34,147 nt of DNA. Source: Tannerellaceae bacterium. Lineage in GTDB: Bacteria > Bacteroidota > Bacteroidia > Bacteroidales > Tannerellaceae. The translations under genes and the position numbers were made by a program. The stretch spans positions 1 to 34,147 of the forward strand of contig JAITGS010000142.1 of the NCBI GenBank assembly GCA_031280435.1, read 5' to 3'. Under the pieces are notes generated by a model, which worked only from the letters and a program-made list of their open reading frames with translations, was not told where the DNA came from and searched no databases. Shown here in pieces: positions 1 through 9,363 of the stretch; position 1 is the stretch's first letter, and each line of letters opens with the position of its first letter.

Positions 1-2910
1 ATCCGCTTTGAGGCATCGGCCATAGTACGGCAGGCCTGGGCCGGCCTGCCCGACGGCCTCTCCTATCCTGTCATAGAAATGAGCCGTCCGGATGACAGGG
101 AGGCTCGTCCGTTCATGAGCTTCGTTCTCAATGCAGCCGCGACGCCCATACTTATCCAGCAGTTTGCAGAGCGGAGGATTAAGCCCGTGCTGGCCGGCAT
201 TCCGGGCATCTATCGTGTGGACATCACGGGGGCAACGCCTATGGAGTGGAGGCTGGAATACGATAGCCGTCAGCTTGCCCTGCTCGGCATCAGCGTCGAG
301 GATATACGCAGTGCCATAGCCCGCAAATACCGGAAAGAAGCCTTGGGCATAGTGCAGGACGATTCCGGGCAATGGATACGGCTGGCTCTGGTGCCCGAAG
401 CTTTGGCCGAGGGCTTCGATCCTTCCGGCATCTCCGTGATGACCTCCGGCGGCCCCGTGGGGCTCGAACGCCTGCTGAAGGTGTCGCACATCGAAGCTTC
501 GCCTGCCGGCTATTCTCGCATCAACGGACTGAACTCCGTGTACCTCTTTATCAATGCAGAGGAAACGGCCAACCAGCTTGAGCTTGCCGAGCGCATCAAT
601 ACGGCCATGAAGGCCATCAGGGATATGCTTCCGGCCGGATATGAGATGCACACCAGCTACGACGCAAGCCGCTTCATACGCGACGAGCTCAATAAAATAT
701 ATGTGAGGACGGCTATGACCGTTGCCGTCCTGCTGCTGTTCGTTCTGCTCATGACGCGGAGCCGGCGATACCTTGCGCTTATTGTTGTGAGCCTGGCGGT
801 CAATGTGTGTATAGCCTTTATCTTTTATTATCTGTTCCGCCTCGAGATGCAGCTCTATTCCTTAGCGGGGATAACGATCTCGCTGAGTTTGATTATAGAC
901 AACGTCATAGTGATGTCCGATCACGTGAGGACAAAGCACAACCGCAACGCCTTCCTGCCCATCCTTGCCGCAACGCTTACTACCATAGCCGCCCTCTGCA
1001 TAGTCTTTTTCCTCGACAGCGCTCTGCTGCTCAATCTCCGGGACTTCACCATGGTTGTGATTATCAACCTCGGCGTTTCGCTTTTCATAGCCCTGTTCTT
1101 CATCCCGGCCCTCCAGCCCTCGCTGATGCCTGCCGCGGACAGCAAGCCTACGGCCCTGAGGCGGAAGCTAAGCCGCCTGACGGTAGCTTTCGGGCGGTTT
1201 TATCTGATGCTGATACGTTTCACAAGCCGTTGGAAGGCTATACTCTGCGTGGGGCTCGTGCTCGCCTTCGGCCTCCCGGTTTTTCTGCTTCCCGAAAAGA
1301 TAGAGATGCAAAGCGGCCGGAAATACGGCAGGCTAGACTCCATACTCATCAACAATTATAACAAGGCGGTATCCCACCCTACCTTCAAAGAGAAGATAAA
1401 ACCCATTGCCGAGATTGCCCTCGGAGGCACTCTCCGGCCCTTCGCCAAGAGCGCATATCAGGGCATCTACGTAGACCGAAAGCAGGAAACCATACTGACA
1501 ACCACCGCATCAATGCCGAACGGCACCACACTTGCGCAAATGAACGCCCTCATCCGCCGCATGGAATCCTACATAAGCTCGCAGGGCAAAAAGATAAAGC
1601 AATTCCAAACCCGGATATTCAACGCGCGCGAGGCACGCATAGACATTTTCTTCAGCGACGAAAGCGAGCGCGAAGGATTCCCCTACCTCCTCAAGCAAAA
1701 CATCATCGGCAAAGCCGGTGAGCTCGGCGGAGGAAGCTGGGCCGTCTACGGACTGGCCGACCAGGGATTCAACAACAGCGTCAGGGATTTTGCCGGCAGC
1801 TATCGAATAGAGATGCTCGGCTACAATTACGACGAGCTTTACGCCCATGCCGAAGTGCTGCGCGACAGCCTTAGGGCCTACCCCCGCATCAGGGAGGTGC
1901 TAATCAACCACGAGTTCAGCTGGTACAAAAACGACTACGAGGAGCTGTTCTTTCGCCTGAACAAACGCAGCCTCGCCGAGGCCGATCTGCTGCCCGTACG
2001 CCTCTTCTCGGACATACGCTCGCTGTACGGGAGCAACATTCCCGCCGGCTCCGTCATCGTAGACAGCCGGCTTGAGAACCTCCGCCTCAGCTCCCGGCAA
2101 TCGCAGTCCAACAACGAGTGGCTGCTCCTCAATGCGCCCCTGTCGGCAGCCTTAAACGTAGGACATCTTGCCGAGATAAGTAAAGAGATTGCAGCGCAAA
2201 GCATAGCCAAACGCAACCAGCAATACCTGCTCTGCATACAGTACGACTACGTAGGCTCCGCCGGCCAGGGTCGCAGAGTTTTGGAGCGCACGCTCAAATC
2301 GCTCAACAGCCGCCTGCCCCTTGGCTACACAGCCTCCCGCCTGGAGGCAGAGTACTATTTCGGGAAAAACGAAAGCCACCTCTACGCCCTCCTGCCCATT
2401 ATTATCCTCATCCTTTACTTTATTTCCGGAATACTCTTCAATTCATTGCGCCTTCCTTTGGCAATAATCTTTGTCATTCCCATTTCATACATAGGCGTAT
2501 TCGTGGCCTTCCGGCAGTTCGGTCTACAATTCGACCAGGGCGGCTTCGCCTCCTTCGTGCTACTTTGCGGCATCACCATCAACGCCGGCATCTATATCAT
2601 CAACGAATACGCCTGTATCCGTCGCCGCAAGCCCCTGATGCCTCCCGCCCGCGCCTACCTCAAAGCCTGGAACGCCAAGGTAGGCCCCATTTTCCTCACC
2701 ATAATCTCCTCCGTGCTCGGCTTCCTGCCTTTTTTGATAGGCGCAGAGCGCGAGAACTTCTGGTTTACGCTTGCCGCCGGCTCCATAAGCGGCCTGATAG
2801 CATCATTTGCCGGAATATTCTTATGCCTGCCTATGTTTTGCGGACTTCACAAACGCAGCTCCCCACTTCCCGGAATCAAGTACACAATCAATAATAATAA
2901 AGGCATTTAG
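1..2910 (+). CDS. RND-family efflux permease, 5' end outside window
   Basis: The frame is open from base 1, so the gene is cut by the window edge. About 969 residues are present and roughly the first 100 (first membrane segment and start of the porter domain) are missing compared with the usual ~1030. It should be an inner-membrane proton-driven exporter working with an adaptor and a TolC-like channel. Visible are the porter-domain stretch, a first membrane block starting at TAMTVAVLLLFVLLM, a TM4 motif SLIIDNVIVM, a second porter region, and a last block with LLCGITINAGIYIINEY. The TM4 Asp pair of AcrB is reduced to Asp-Asn, and Asn sits where AcrB has its TM10 Lys. Substrate is unknown. It lies upstream of a second, complete adaptor/RND pair, from which a repeat array separates it. 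The first internal ATG, at 79, is not the true start. Confidence 0.9.
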   Translation: MRFEASAIVRQAWAGLPDGLSYPVIEMSRPDDREARPFMSFVLNAAATPILIQQFAERRIKPVLAGIPGIYRVDITGATPMEWRLEYDSRQLALLGISVEDIRSAIARKYRKEALGIVQDDSGQWIRLALVPEALAEGFDPSGISVMTSGGPVGLERLLKVSHIEASPAGYSRINGLNSVYLFINAEETANQLELAERINTAMKAIRDMLPAGYEMHTSYDASRFIRDELNKIYVRTAMTVAVLLLFVLLMTRSRRYLALIVVSLAVNVCIAFIFYYLFRLEMQLYSLAGITISLSLIIDNVIVMSDHVRTKHNRNAFLPILAATLTTIAALCIVFFLDSALLLNLRDFTMVVIINLGVSLFIALFFIPALQPSLMPAADSKPTALRRKLSRLTVAFGRFYLMLIRFTSRWKAILCVGLVLAFGLPVFLLPEKIEMQSGRKYGRLDSILINNYNKAVSHPTFKEKIKPIAEIALGGTLRPFAKSAYQGIYVDRKQETILTTTASMPNGTTLAQMNALIRRMESYISSQGKKIKQFQTRIFNAREARIDIFFSDESEREGFPYLLKQNIIGKAGELGGGSWAVYGLADQGFNNSVRDFAGSYRIEMLGYNYDELYAHAEVLRDSLRAYPRIREVLINHEFSWYKNDYEELFFRLNKRSLAEADLLPVRLFSDIRSLYGSNIPAGSVIVDSRLENLRLSSRQSQSNNEWLLLNAPLSAALNVGHLAEISKEIAAQSIAKRNQQYLLCIQYDYVGSAGQGRRVLERTLKSLNSRLPLGYTASRLEAEYYFGKNESHLYALLPIIILILYFISGILFNSLRLPLAIIFVIPISYIGVFVAFRQFGLQFDQGGFASFVLLCGITINAGIYIINEYACIRRRKPLMPPARAYLKAWNAKVGPIFLTIISSVLGFLPFLIGAERENFWFTLAAGSISGLIASFAGIFLCLPMFCGLHKRSSPLPGIKYTINNNKGI

Positions 2911-3018
2911 CCGGGCAGGCGATGCCTATCACAAATGTGATCCGCCTGCCGAAAAGCTGCCGGAGGCGATCACAGATGGAATTTAGCCCAAAAAGTTCTC
3001 CGCAAGCCGATTCCAAAT
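2911..3018. other. Intergenic segment with degenerate 41-bp units
   Basis: This stretch leads into the perfect array that follows. The word CGAT recurs exactly 41 bp apart (in GGCGATCACA and again in GCCGATTCCA), and CTCCGCAAGC resembles the CTCCGCAGGC of the array at 7939. I read it as older, decayed units of the same array. No gene is seen. Confidence 0.45.
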
Positions 3019-3305
3019 GTAATTTCCTTCCCAAAAAAAATTTCAAGGAAATTTCATTTGTAATTTCCTTCCCAAAAAAAATTTCAAGGAAATTTCATTT
3101 GTAATTTCCTTCCCAAAAAAAATTTTAAGGAAATTCAGTTTGTAATTTCCTTCCCAAAAAAAATTTTAAGGAAATTTCATTTGTAATTTCCTTCCCAAAA
3201 AAAAATTTAAGGAAATTACATCTGTGAAATCCTTCCCAAAAAAAATTTTAAGGAAATTACATCTGTGAAATCCTTCCCAAAAAAATTTTTAAGGAAATTA
3301 CATTC
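3019..3305. repeat. Tandem array 1: seven 41-bp units
   Basis: Seven contiguous units of exactly 41 bp start at 3019, 3060, 3101, 3142, 3183, 3224 and 3265. Units 1 and 2 are identical; later ones drift, and units 6-7 begin GTGAAATCC instead of GTAATTTCC. Each of the first five units holds an inverted repeat, AATTTCCTT and AAGGAAATT, around a spacer of about 15 nt with an A-tract followed by T's. There are no spacers, so it is not CRISPR. It lies between the truncated RND gene and the adaptor gene, both on the plus strand. Function unknown. Confidence 0.95.
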
Positions 3306-3452
3306 GTGATCGGGCTCCTGCGCTTGCGGAGAAGGCGTTGTGAAGGCGTTTTCCCGCTCGCGACTGTTTGCGTCCTCAATATTTCTGTCTATCTTGCGGG
3401 CGGATATAAGTAATATATAATTGCAATTTGATAGCCTTAAAATCATATCACC
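3306..3452. other. Leader region of the adaptor gene
   Basis: The first ~45 bp are a GC-richer decayed repeat edge. Then come TTTG at 3367 and, 19 bp later, TATCTTGC, a poor match to the Bacteroidetes TTTG/TAnnTTTG promoter. The last ~50 bp before the ATG are AT-rich. A promoter here is plausible but not certain. Confidence 0.3.
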
Positions 3453-4526
3453 ATGAAACATATTCCTGTATTATTATTCCTGAGCCTTGCGCTTGCTGCC
3501 TGTACCTCCGCATCTAAATCCTCGGAGAATGATGATGAGCGGGGCGTTGCTGCGGCGCTGCCCGAAGAGCAGAACACGGTTACGGTAGAAACTTTGCAGC
3601 CTTCGGTTTTTTATCATGAGCTGCTTAGCAACGGCAAGCTGACGGCCAGGCGGTATGTCGACCTGCATTTTCAGTCGGCCGAGCCGGTGGAGTTCATCTG
3701 GGTGAAGAATGGCGACCGGGTTGCTGCCGGACAACGGCTGGCCGCGCTTTCTATGTTCCGGCTCCAAACCCGCACGGCGCAGGCTAAGGATGCCCTGAAC
3801 CGTGCGCATCTCGACTTGCAGGATGTGCTGATTGGTCAGGGATTCTCGCCTACGGATTCGGCTGCAATCCCCCAGGGAATAATGGAGCTGGCGCGGACAA
3901 GGAGCGGCTACGACCAGGCGCGGACTCAATACAGGCTGGCTCTGTACGAGGAGGAACATGCCACGCTGACGGCTCCTTTCGAGGGCGTGGTGGCCAATTT
4001 GTTTGCCAAGCCTTTCGGAATGGCTTCTCCGTCGGAGGTGTTTTGCTCGGTGATAGGCTTGGACGGCATGGAGGCTTCGTTCGGCGTACTTGAGAGCGAG
4101 CTGCCGCTGATTAGCAAGGGCGATGCTGCCGGCGTCTCCGCTTACTCGGACGGCGGCAAGACTGTGGTAGGGCATATCTCGGAAATCAATCCGGTGGTGG
4201 ACGACGGAGGAATGGTGCGCGTGAAGGCAAGCGTTCCGTCCGGCGACGAATGGTTTGTAGGCATGAATGTGCGGATAAGCGTAAGGCGTTCGCTGCCGGG
4301 CCGGCTTGTGGTTCCGAAAACGGCTGTGGTGCTGCGCTCCGGCAAGCATGTTGTTTTTACGCTCAATGATGGCAAGGCGTATTGGAATTATGTGCAGCTG
4401 GGGCTTGAGAATGCCGGCAGCTACACCATTACCGATGGCTTAGCCGCAGGCGACCGGATTATTACATCAGGCAATATAAATCTTGCGCACGAAGCTCCGG
4501 TCAGGGTGGTCGGCTCCTTGGAATAG
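3453..4526 (+). CDS. RND periplasmic adaptor (membrane fusion) lipoprotein
   Basis: This 357-aa protein belongs to the HlyD/AcrA adaptor family that bridges an RND pump and an outer-membrane channel. The N-terminus is a lipoprotein signal ending LALAAC, with the lipidated Cys at residue 17. It continues with a barrel-sandwich (lipoyl-like) half near residues 65-90 (VEFIWVKNGDRVAAGQ), a short helical hairpin rich in Ala/Gln/Arg near 105-165, the second half (ATLTAPFEGVVANLF) near 170, and a beta-barrel and membrane-proximal domain to the end (VVPKTAVVLRSGKHVVF). The gap to the next RND gene is only 10 bp, so the two are almost certainly co-transcribed. Start chosen because the signal peptide follows at once. 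Substrate unknown. Confidence 0.93.
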   Translation: MKHIPVLLFLSLALAACTSASKSSENDDERGVAAALPEEQNTVTVETLQPSVFYHELLSNGKLTARRYVDLHFQSAEPVEFIWVKNGDRVAAGQRLAALSMFRLQTRTAQAKDALNRAHLDLQDVLIGQGFSPTDSAAIPQGIMELARTRSGYDQARTQYRLALYEEEHATLTAPFEGVVANLFAKPFGMASPSEVFCSVIGLDGMEASFGVLESELPLISKGDAAGVSAYSDGGKTVVGHISEINPVVDDGGMVRVKASVPSGDEWFVGMNVRISVRRSLPGRLVVPKTAVVLRSGKHVVFTLNDGKAYWNYVQLGLENAGSYTITDGLAAGDRIITSGNINLAHEAPVRVVGSLE

Positions 4527-4536
4527 CACACACAGC

Positions 4537-7500
4537 ATGATACGGTTCCTGATAGAGCGGCCTATTGCCGTACTGATGGCCTTCACAGCCTTTTTCATCA
4601 TAGGAGCGCTGACTTATTTCACCCTCCCCGTCTCGCTACTGCCCGACATCGCCATTCCTGAAATAAGGGTGCAGGTGAGAGGCGACAACTCCTCGGCCCG
4701 CGAGCTTGAGAACAGCATAGTGAGGCCTCTCCGTCAGCAGCTGATGCAGCTCGCCGGGCTGAACGACCTCAGAAGCGAAACCCGCGACGGCGCAGCCCTT
4801 ATCCGCCTCGGCTTCGACTTCGGCACCAACACCGACCTTGCCTTTATAGAGGTGAACGAGAAGATTGACGCCGCCATGAACTACCTCCCGCGCGATGCCG
4901 AACGGCCAAGGGTGATAAAGGCCAGCGCAACCGACATTCCCGTGTTTTGCCTCAACCTTACGCTCAAAGACAGCCGCTTCGACAAGCCTATACCTGACGA
5001 TAAGGATATGGAGGACTTCCTCGCCCTGAGCGAATTTGCCGAAAGCGTGATAAGGCGTAGCATAGAGCAGCTGCCCGAAGTTGCCATGGCCGACATAAGC
5101 GGCACGCTTACACGTCGCGTACAAATCGTTCCCGACATGAAGAAGCTCGAAACCGCCGGCTTCACTATCGGAGACATTGAAGCTGCCATAGCCGCCAACA
5201 ATATCGAGCCCGGCAGCATGAGCCTGCGCGACGGATACTATGAGTACAATGTTCGCTTCTCGGCCGTGCTGCGCACCGTGAGCGACGTGGAGGATATCTA
5301 CCTCAGGCGCAACGGCCGCATCTTCCGCCTCAAAGAGCTGGCGGCGATTTCGATCGTGCCCGAAAAGGAGCAGGGCTTCTCGCTGTCGAACGGCAAACGC
5401 GCCGTTACCCTTGCCGTCATCAAGCAGGCCGACGAGAACATGAACAACATGAAGAAGGCACTCAGCCGCGTCGTGGAACATTTCGTCGCAACCTATCCCG
5501 AAATAGACTTCAGCATCTCGCGCAATCAAACCGTACTGCTCGATTACACTATCTCCAATCTGAAGCAAGACCTTATCTTCGGCCTTATCTTTATATGCAT
5601 CATCACCTTCCTTTTCATAGGAGATGTGAAAAGCCCTGCCGTTATTGGAATGAGCTTAGTGCTTAGCCTCGTGATTTGCTTCACTTTCTTTTATCTGCTC
5701 CATCTTTCCCTGAATATTATCTCCCTCGCCGGACTTATACTCGCCCTCGGAATGATGATAGACAGCTCCATCATAGTGACCGAAAACATTGCCCGATACC
5801 GTGCCGCAGGCTGCTCCGTCGACGAGGCCTGCGACCGGGGAACAACCGAAGTGATCGCTCCCATGCTTAGCTCTACCCTTACAACCATAGTTGTATTCTT
5901 CCCCTTAGTGTTCATGAGCGGCATAGCGGGAGCTATCTTTTACGATCAGGCCTTGGCTGTTACTATCGGCCTCTTCGTGTCATATCTTACGGGAATAATA
6001 TTCCTCCCTGTATTCTATAAGATAGTGAAGCCTCCATGCGCTCCCCCGGCCGAGAAGACAGAAGCTGAAGGCGCAGGCGGGCAAACCTCCTTTGTGCGCA
6101 ATGCCATATTCGGGATATACGATGCAGGCATAGAGTACGTGTTCAGGCGGAAGACAGTGATGCTGCTACTGTTCTTTATCTCCATCCCTATGTGCGTCAT
6201 CCTTTTCCGATACATGCCCAAGAGCCGTATGCCCCACATCGAGCAGAACGAGCTTGTGGCATACATAGACTGGAACGAGAATATACACCTGAACGAAAAC
6301 TGCCTCCGCATCGACTCCCTTTTCCGCCGGGCCGGCGAAGGAACCGAGCACACAGCCTACGTTGGCCGCCAGCAGTTCATGCTCGATCGCAGCCGCGACC
6401 TCTCGCCCTCCGAATCCGAGATCTACTTCGTCACAGCCTCAGCTTCGGATGTAGAGCCGCTGCGGCAAAAGGTAAGCGACCATATAGCCGCCGGGTATCC
6501 CAAAGCCGTAGTAAGCTTCTCGCCTCCCGAAACAATATTCGAGAAACTCTTCGTAACCGGCCAGGCCGAACTCGTTGCCGAGCTTTCTCCCCTCAACAAA
6601 GAAGAGACGCCTGCGCCCGAAGCCATCCGCAGCCTCGAAGTCCTGATGCAGCAGGCAAGCGGCATACGCCCCGAAGCCATTCCGTTCGACAACCAGCTCA
6701 ATCTGCGCATCGACCCCACCAAGCTCCTCCTTTATAATATAGATTACAACGAGCTGTACCGGCTGCTGCAAACAGCCTTTAAGGACAATCGCGCCGGCAT
6801 ACTCCGCTCTTATCAGCAGTACCTCCCCATCGTAATCTCCGGCCACGACCAAAGCGTAAGCAGCATACTTGCCTCCACGCTCATCACTCCCTCCGGCAAG
6901 CCAGGCGCAAGCGGCATACCACTCTCGGCCTTCGTGGAGGTCGTAGCCGACGAAGACCTCAAAACCATCACGGCCGGCAAAAACGGCGAGTACATACCCT
7001 TCCGCTTCTACAACACAGCTAATGTTCCTAAGATGATAGGCAGCCTGAGGCAGGGCATAAGCGACATGTCGCCCGGCAAGGCCTCCGGCGAATGGGACAT
7101 AGCCTTTTCGGGCAGCTTCTTCTCCAACCGCAAGATGCTGGCCGAGCTGCTGCTCATCTTTTCGGTATCCCTGCTGTTGATGTATTTCATACTCGCCTCC
7201 CAGTTCGAGAGCTTCCTCCAGCCGCTCATCGTACTGCTCGAAATACCGGCCGGCGTATGCGGAGCCCTGGCTGTATTATGGCTGTGCGGACATTCGCTCA
7301 ACCTGATGAGCGCCATAGGCATTGTGGTTACATGCAGCGTAGTAATCAACGACTCCATCCTCAAGCTCGACGCCATCAACACCCTTCGCAAAGAAGGCAT
7401 GGAGCTTATGGAAGCCATACACGAAGCCGGCCGGCGACGCTTGCGTCCCATAGTAATGACAGCCCTGACAAGCATCTTCGCCATGCTTCCCATATTCTTC

Positions 7501-7635
7501 ACGTTCGATATAGGCAGCCAGCTGCAAAAGCCGCTCGCCATATCAATGATATCGGCAATGATTATAGGTACGGCCGTGAGCCTCTTCATCATTCCAATCA
7601 TTTATTGGGGATTGTACCGTAAGAGGGCAGGCTAA
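4537..7635 (+). CDS. RND-family efflux permease
   Basis: The complete pump protein is 1032 aa when begun at the ATG at 4537 (MIRFLIERPIAVLMAF), 10 bp after the adaptor stop. A longer in-frame start at 4483 would overlap the adaptor and add a non-hydrophobic leader, so I reject it. The usual RND order is visible: TM1 at ~5-28, porter domain, TM2-6 from ~345 (QDLIFGLIFICIITFLF), a TM4 motif GMMIDSSIIVTENI, a second hydrophobic start at VMLLLFFISIPMCVILF, a second porter region, and final TMs including SVVINDSILKLD. Relative to AcrB the second TM4 Asp is Ser and the TM10 Lys position is Asn. It probably forms a tripartite exporter with the preceding adaptor. No TolC-type gene is in the window. 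Confidence 0.93.
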   Translation: MIRFLIERPIAVLMAFTAFFIIGALTYFTLPVSLLPDIAIPEIRVQVRGDNSSARELENSIVRPLRQQLMQLAGLNDLRSETRDGAALIRLGFDFGTNTDLAFIEVNEKIDAAMNYLPRDAERPRVIKASATDIPVFCLNLTLKDSRFDKPIPDDKDMEDFLALSEFAESVIRRSIEQLPEVAMADISGTLTRRVQIVPDMKKLETAGFTIGDIEAAIAANNIEPGSMSLRDGYYEYNVRFSAVLRTVSDVEDIYLRRNGRIFRLKELAAISIVPEKEQGFSLSNGKRAVTLAVIKQADENMNNMKKALSRVVEHFVATYPEIDFSISRNQTVLLDYTISNLKQDLIFGLIFICIITFLFIGDVKSPAVIGMSLVLSLVICFTFFYLLHLSLNIISLAGLILALGMMIDSSIIVTENIARYRAAGCSVDEACDRGTTEVIAPMLSSTLTTIVVFFPLVFMSGIAGAIFYDQALAVTIGLFVSYLTGIIFLPVFYKIVKPPCAPPAEKTEAEGAGGQTSFVRNAIFGIYDAGIEYVFRRKTVMLLLFFISIPMCVILFRYMPKSRMPHIEQNELVAYIDWNENIHLNENCLRIDSLFRRAGEGTEHTAYVGRQQFMLDRSRDLSPSESEIYFVTASASDVEPLRQKVSDHIAAGYPKAVVSFSPPETIFEKLFVTGQAELVAELSPLNKEETPAPEAIRSLEVLMQQASGIRPEAIPFDNQLNLRIDPTKLLLYNIDYNELYRLLQTAFKDNRAGILRSYQQYLPIVISGHDQSVSSILASTLITPSGKPGASGIPLSAFVEVVADEDLKTITAGKNGEYIPFRFYNTANVPKMIGSLRQGISDMSPGKASGEWDIAFSGSFFSNRKMLAELLLIFSVSLLLMYFILASQFESFLQPLIVLLEIPAGVCGALAVLWLCGHSLNLMSAIGIVVTCSVVINDSILKLDAINTLRKEGMELMEAIHEAGRRRLRPIVMTALTSIFAMLPIFFTFDIGSQLQKPLAISMISAMIIGTAVSLFIIPIIYWGLYRKRAG

Positions 7636-7676
7636 CTGGAGGCGGCCTCCTTCATGTTTTGGTCATTGGGCTGAGT

Positions 7677-7884
7677 AAATGTGTCAAAAGCAATTCATGC
7701 AAATTGGATTCGATTAAAAAAGCGGGTCATTCCCGCGAAGGCGGGAATCTCCGATCGCAAAACGGGACGAATGCATAATCCTTAGACACCAAGGGCTTAT
7801 ACAATCGTCCCAGCTCTCGATCGGAGATTCCCGCCTTCGCGGGAATGACCTATTGTTCGAGCGTGGAGGGCTTTTGACACATTT
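7677..7884. mobile_element. MITE-like element with nested inverted repeats
   Basis: Perfect 15-bp terminal inverted repeats (AAATGTGTCAAAAGC at 7677-7691 and its complement at 7870-7884) enclose a second, perfect 33-bp inverted pair at 7725-7757 and 7818-7850. Each 33-bp arm is itself a small hairpin, ATTCCCGC-GAAG-GCGGGAAT. The 208-bp element has no open frame of note and no obvious target-site duplication. It lies at the 3' ends of two convergent genes, so it could also fold as a bidirectional terminator. A non-autonomous element is my inference. Confidence 0.65.
7725..7850. repeat. 33-bp inverted repeat pair, dRS3-like core
   Basis: The arms at 7725-7757 and 7818-7850 are exact reverse complements with a 60-bp loop. 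Inside the loop GGGACGA and TCGTCCC can pair further. The core ATTCCC(N8)GGGAAT has the form of the dRS3 repeat described in Neisseria, although similar words occur in other genera too. Confidence 0.8.
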
Positions 7885-7938
7885 CCCGAAGCCATTCCCG
7901 CCTGGGCGATTCCCTCTTTTCCGGGCGCCTGCAAATCA

Positions 7939-8307
7939 CTCCGCAAACAATCCAACAAGTTAGTTTGGCTGAATGATTTCTCCGCAAGCAATCTAACAAG
8001 TTAGTTTGGCTGATTTTTTTTTCCGCAAACAATCTAACAAGTTAGTTTGGCTGAATTTTTTCTCCGCAGACGATCGAACAAGTTAGTTTGGCTGAATTTT
8101 TTCTCCGCAGGCGATCTAACAAGTTGGTTTGGCTGAATTTTTTCTCCGCAGGCGATCTAACAAGTTAGTTCGGCTGAATTTTTTCTCCGCAGACGATCGA
8201 ACAAGTTTGTTTGGCTGAATTTTTTCTCCGCAGACGATCTAACAAATTAGTTCGGCTGAATTTTTTTTCCGCAGGCGATCTAACAAGTTAGTCGGCATAT
8301 TGTCTTT
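7939..8307. repeat. Tandem array 2: nine 41-bp units
   Basis: Units start at 7939, 7980, 8021, 8062, 8103, 8144, 8185, 8226 and 8267, each 41 bp; the last is decayed after GTTAGTC. The pattern is CTCCGCAGGCGATCTAACAA followed by GTTAGTTTGGCTGA and a run of T. A small dyad CTAAC-AA-GTTAG is present in most units, followed about 11 nt later by six to eight T, superficially like a weak terminator repeated nine times. The array lies between the convergent RND2 and kinase genes. Confidence 0.95.
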
Positions 8308-8381
8308 TGGGGAAGCTCGCCGAGGAGCCTCGCAGAAGGATTCCGGCTGGAGGTTGCGTTTTTTTCCTCGCCGGATTTATT

Positions 8382-9347
8382 TTAGCGGCTTGACAGTAGT
8401 GCTATGCAGGCAATTATGCTGAGGCATGCGATGGCGAGGATGGCCCAGGCGGCGAGCATAAGCTGGTAGTTGTTGAGGCGGGCGAGGATAGGAGGAAGAT
8501 GCAGGCGCAGCTTGTTTGTTGGCGCCGGAGGTTTGTCGGCGAGCTCGGCTATGGCAGCCGATTTGATCTCGGCGGCCGACGGACGGCTGCATGCGTCTTT
8601 CGAGAGGCATCGCATGATGAGATCCTTCAAGGCCGGCGATCGATCGCCCTCAATGAGCAGGAGATCGGCGCCCTTATGAAGCTGAATCCCTCCTTTATCG
8701 CCGAATGGAGCCGAGCCGGTCAGCAGCTCGTACATGCTTGCGCCGAGGGAAAAGATGTCGGAGGCTTTGGCGGGAGCGGCGCCGCGCACAAAGCGTTCGG
8801 GGCTCATGTAGGCAGGGGTGCCGACGGATCGTTCGGGAGCCTCTGTCGCCGACGTCAGCGGATTCATCTTCCGGCATATCCCGAAGTCGGCAAGTAGATA
8901 ACTCCCGCCGGGGCCTGCAAGGATGTTGCCGGGCTTGACGTCGCAATGAACTAAGGGCGGCTCCAGGCTGTGAAGATAGTCGAGAGCCGAAGCCACGTCG
9001 CGCATCATCTTCCAGGCCTCTTGCTCGCTCAGTTTGCCAACGAGGCGGCCTGCCGATCCTCCTTCGCAATATGGCATAATCAGGCATGGAATATCCTGAT
9101 ATACCTCGAAGAAGATGGGGAGGAGGAGGTTCTCGTGACGGAGACTGAAGGTCAGGGCATACTCGGCTGCAAATGCTTTCGCACGCTTGGCCGCCTCATC
9201 GGCAGAGGATTCAACGCAGGCCTTGATGGCTATTAACAGCCCGGTAGGAAGGTCGTCGGCGAGCCATACTTCGGAAAAACCTCCCTTGCCGAGGATATGC
9301 CTGAGGCTATACCGACCGGCAAAGAGAGTATTTTCTTGCAGCTTCAT
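8382..9347 (-). CDS. Serine/threonine protein kinase, tail-anchored
   Basis: This is a Hanks-type kinase that should phosphorylate Ser/Thr residues on protein partners, most likely FHA-linked products of the same cluster. With the start at 9347 (MKLQENTLF) it is 321 aa. The frame runs upstream to 9422, but that start overlaps the preceding gene by 59 bp. All catalytic motifs are present: glycine loop GKGGFSEVW at ~20, Lys42 in IAIK, HCD with Asp136 followed by VKPGN, DFG at 154-156, activation segment VGTPAYMSPER, and the SDIFSLG helix. One hydrophobic segment at the very C-terminus (MLAAWAILAIACLSIIACIA) should anchor it in the inner membrane with the kinase in the cytoplasm. There is no extracellular sensor domain. 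It is the last gene of a four-gene minus-strand cluster, 16 bp after its neighbour. Confidence 0.93.
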   Translation of the reverse strand: MKLQENTLFAGRYSLRHILGKGGFSEVWLADDLPTGLLIAIKACVESSADEAAKRAKAFAAEYALTFSLRHENLLLPIFFEVYQDIPCLIMPYCEGGSAGRLVGKLSEQEAWKMMRDVASALDYLHSLEPPLVHCDVKPGNILAGPGGSYLLADFGICRKMNPLTSATEAPERSVGTPAYMSPERFVRGAAPAKASDIFSLGASMYELLTGSAPFGDKGGIQLHKGADLLLIEGDRSPALKDLIMRCLSKDACSRPSAAEIKSAAIAELADKPPAPTNKLRLHLPPILARLNNYQLMLAAWAILAIACLSIIACIALLSSR

Positions 9348-9363
9348 TACAGGGCAGGCCGGC

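Noticed and set aside
3019-3305. Arrays considered as CRISPR
   Set aside because: Units are contiguous with no unique spacers and there are no cas genes.
3474-5568. Long antisense frames (3474-4349, 4636-5568) under the adaptor and RND genes
   Set aside because: Both are overlapped by genes with clear motifs and have no family features of their own.
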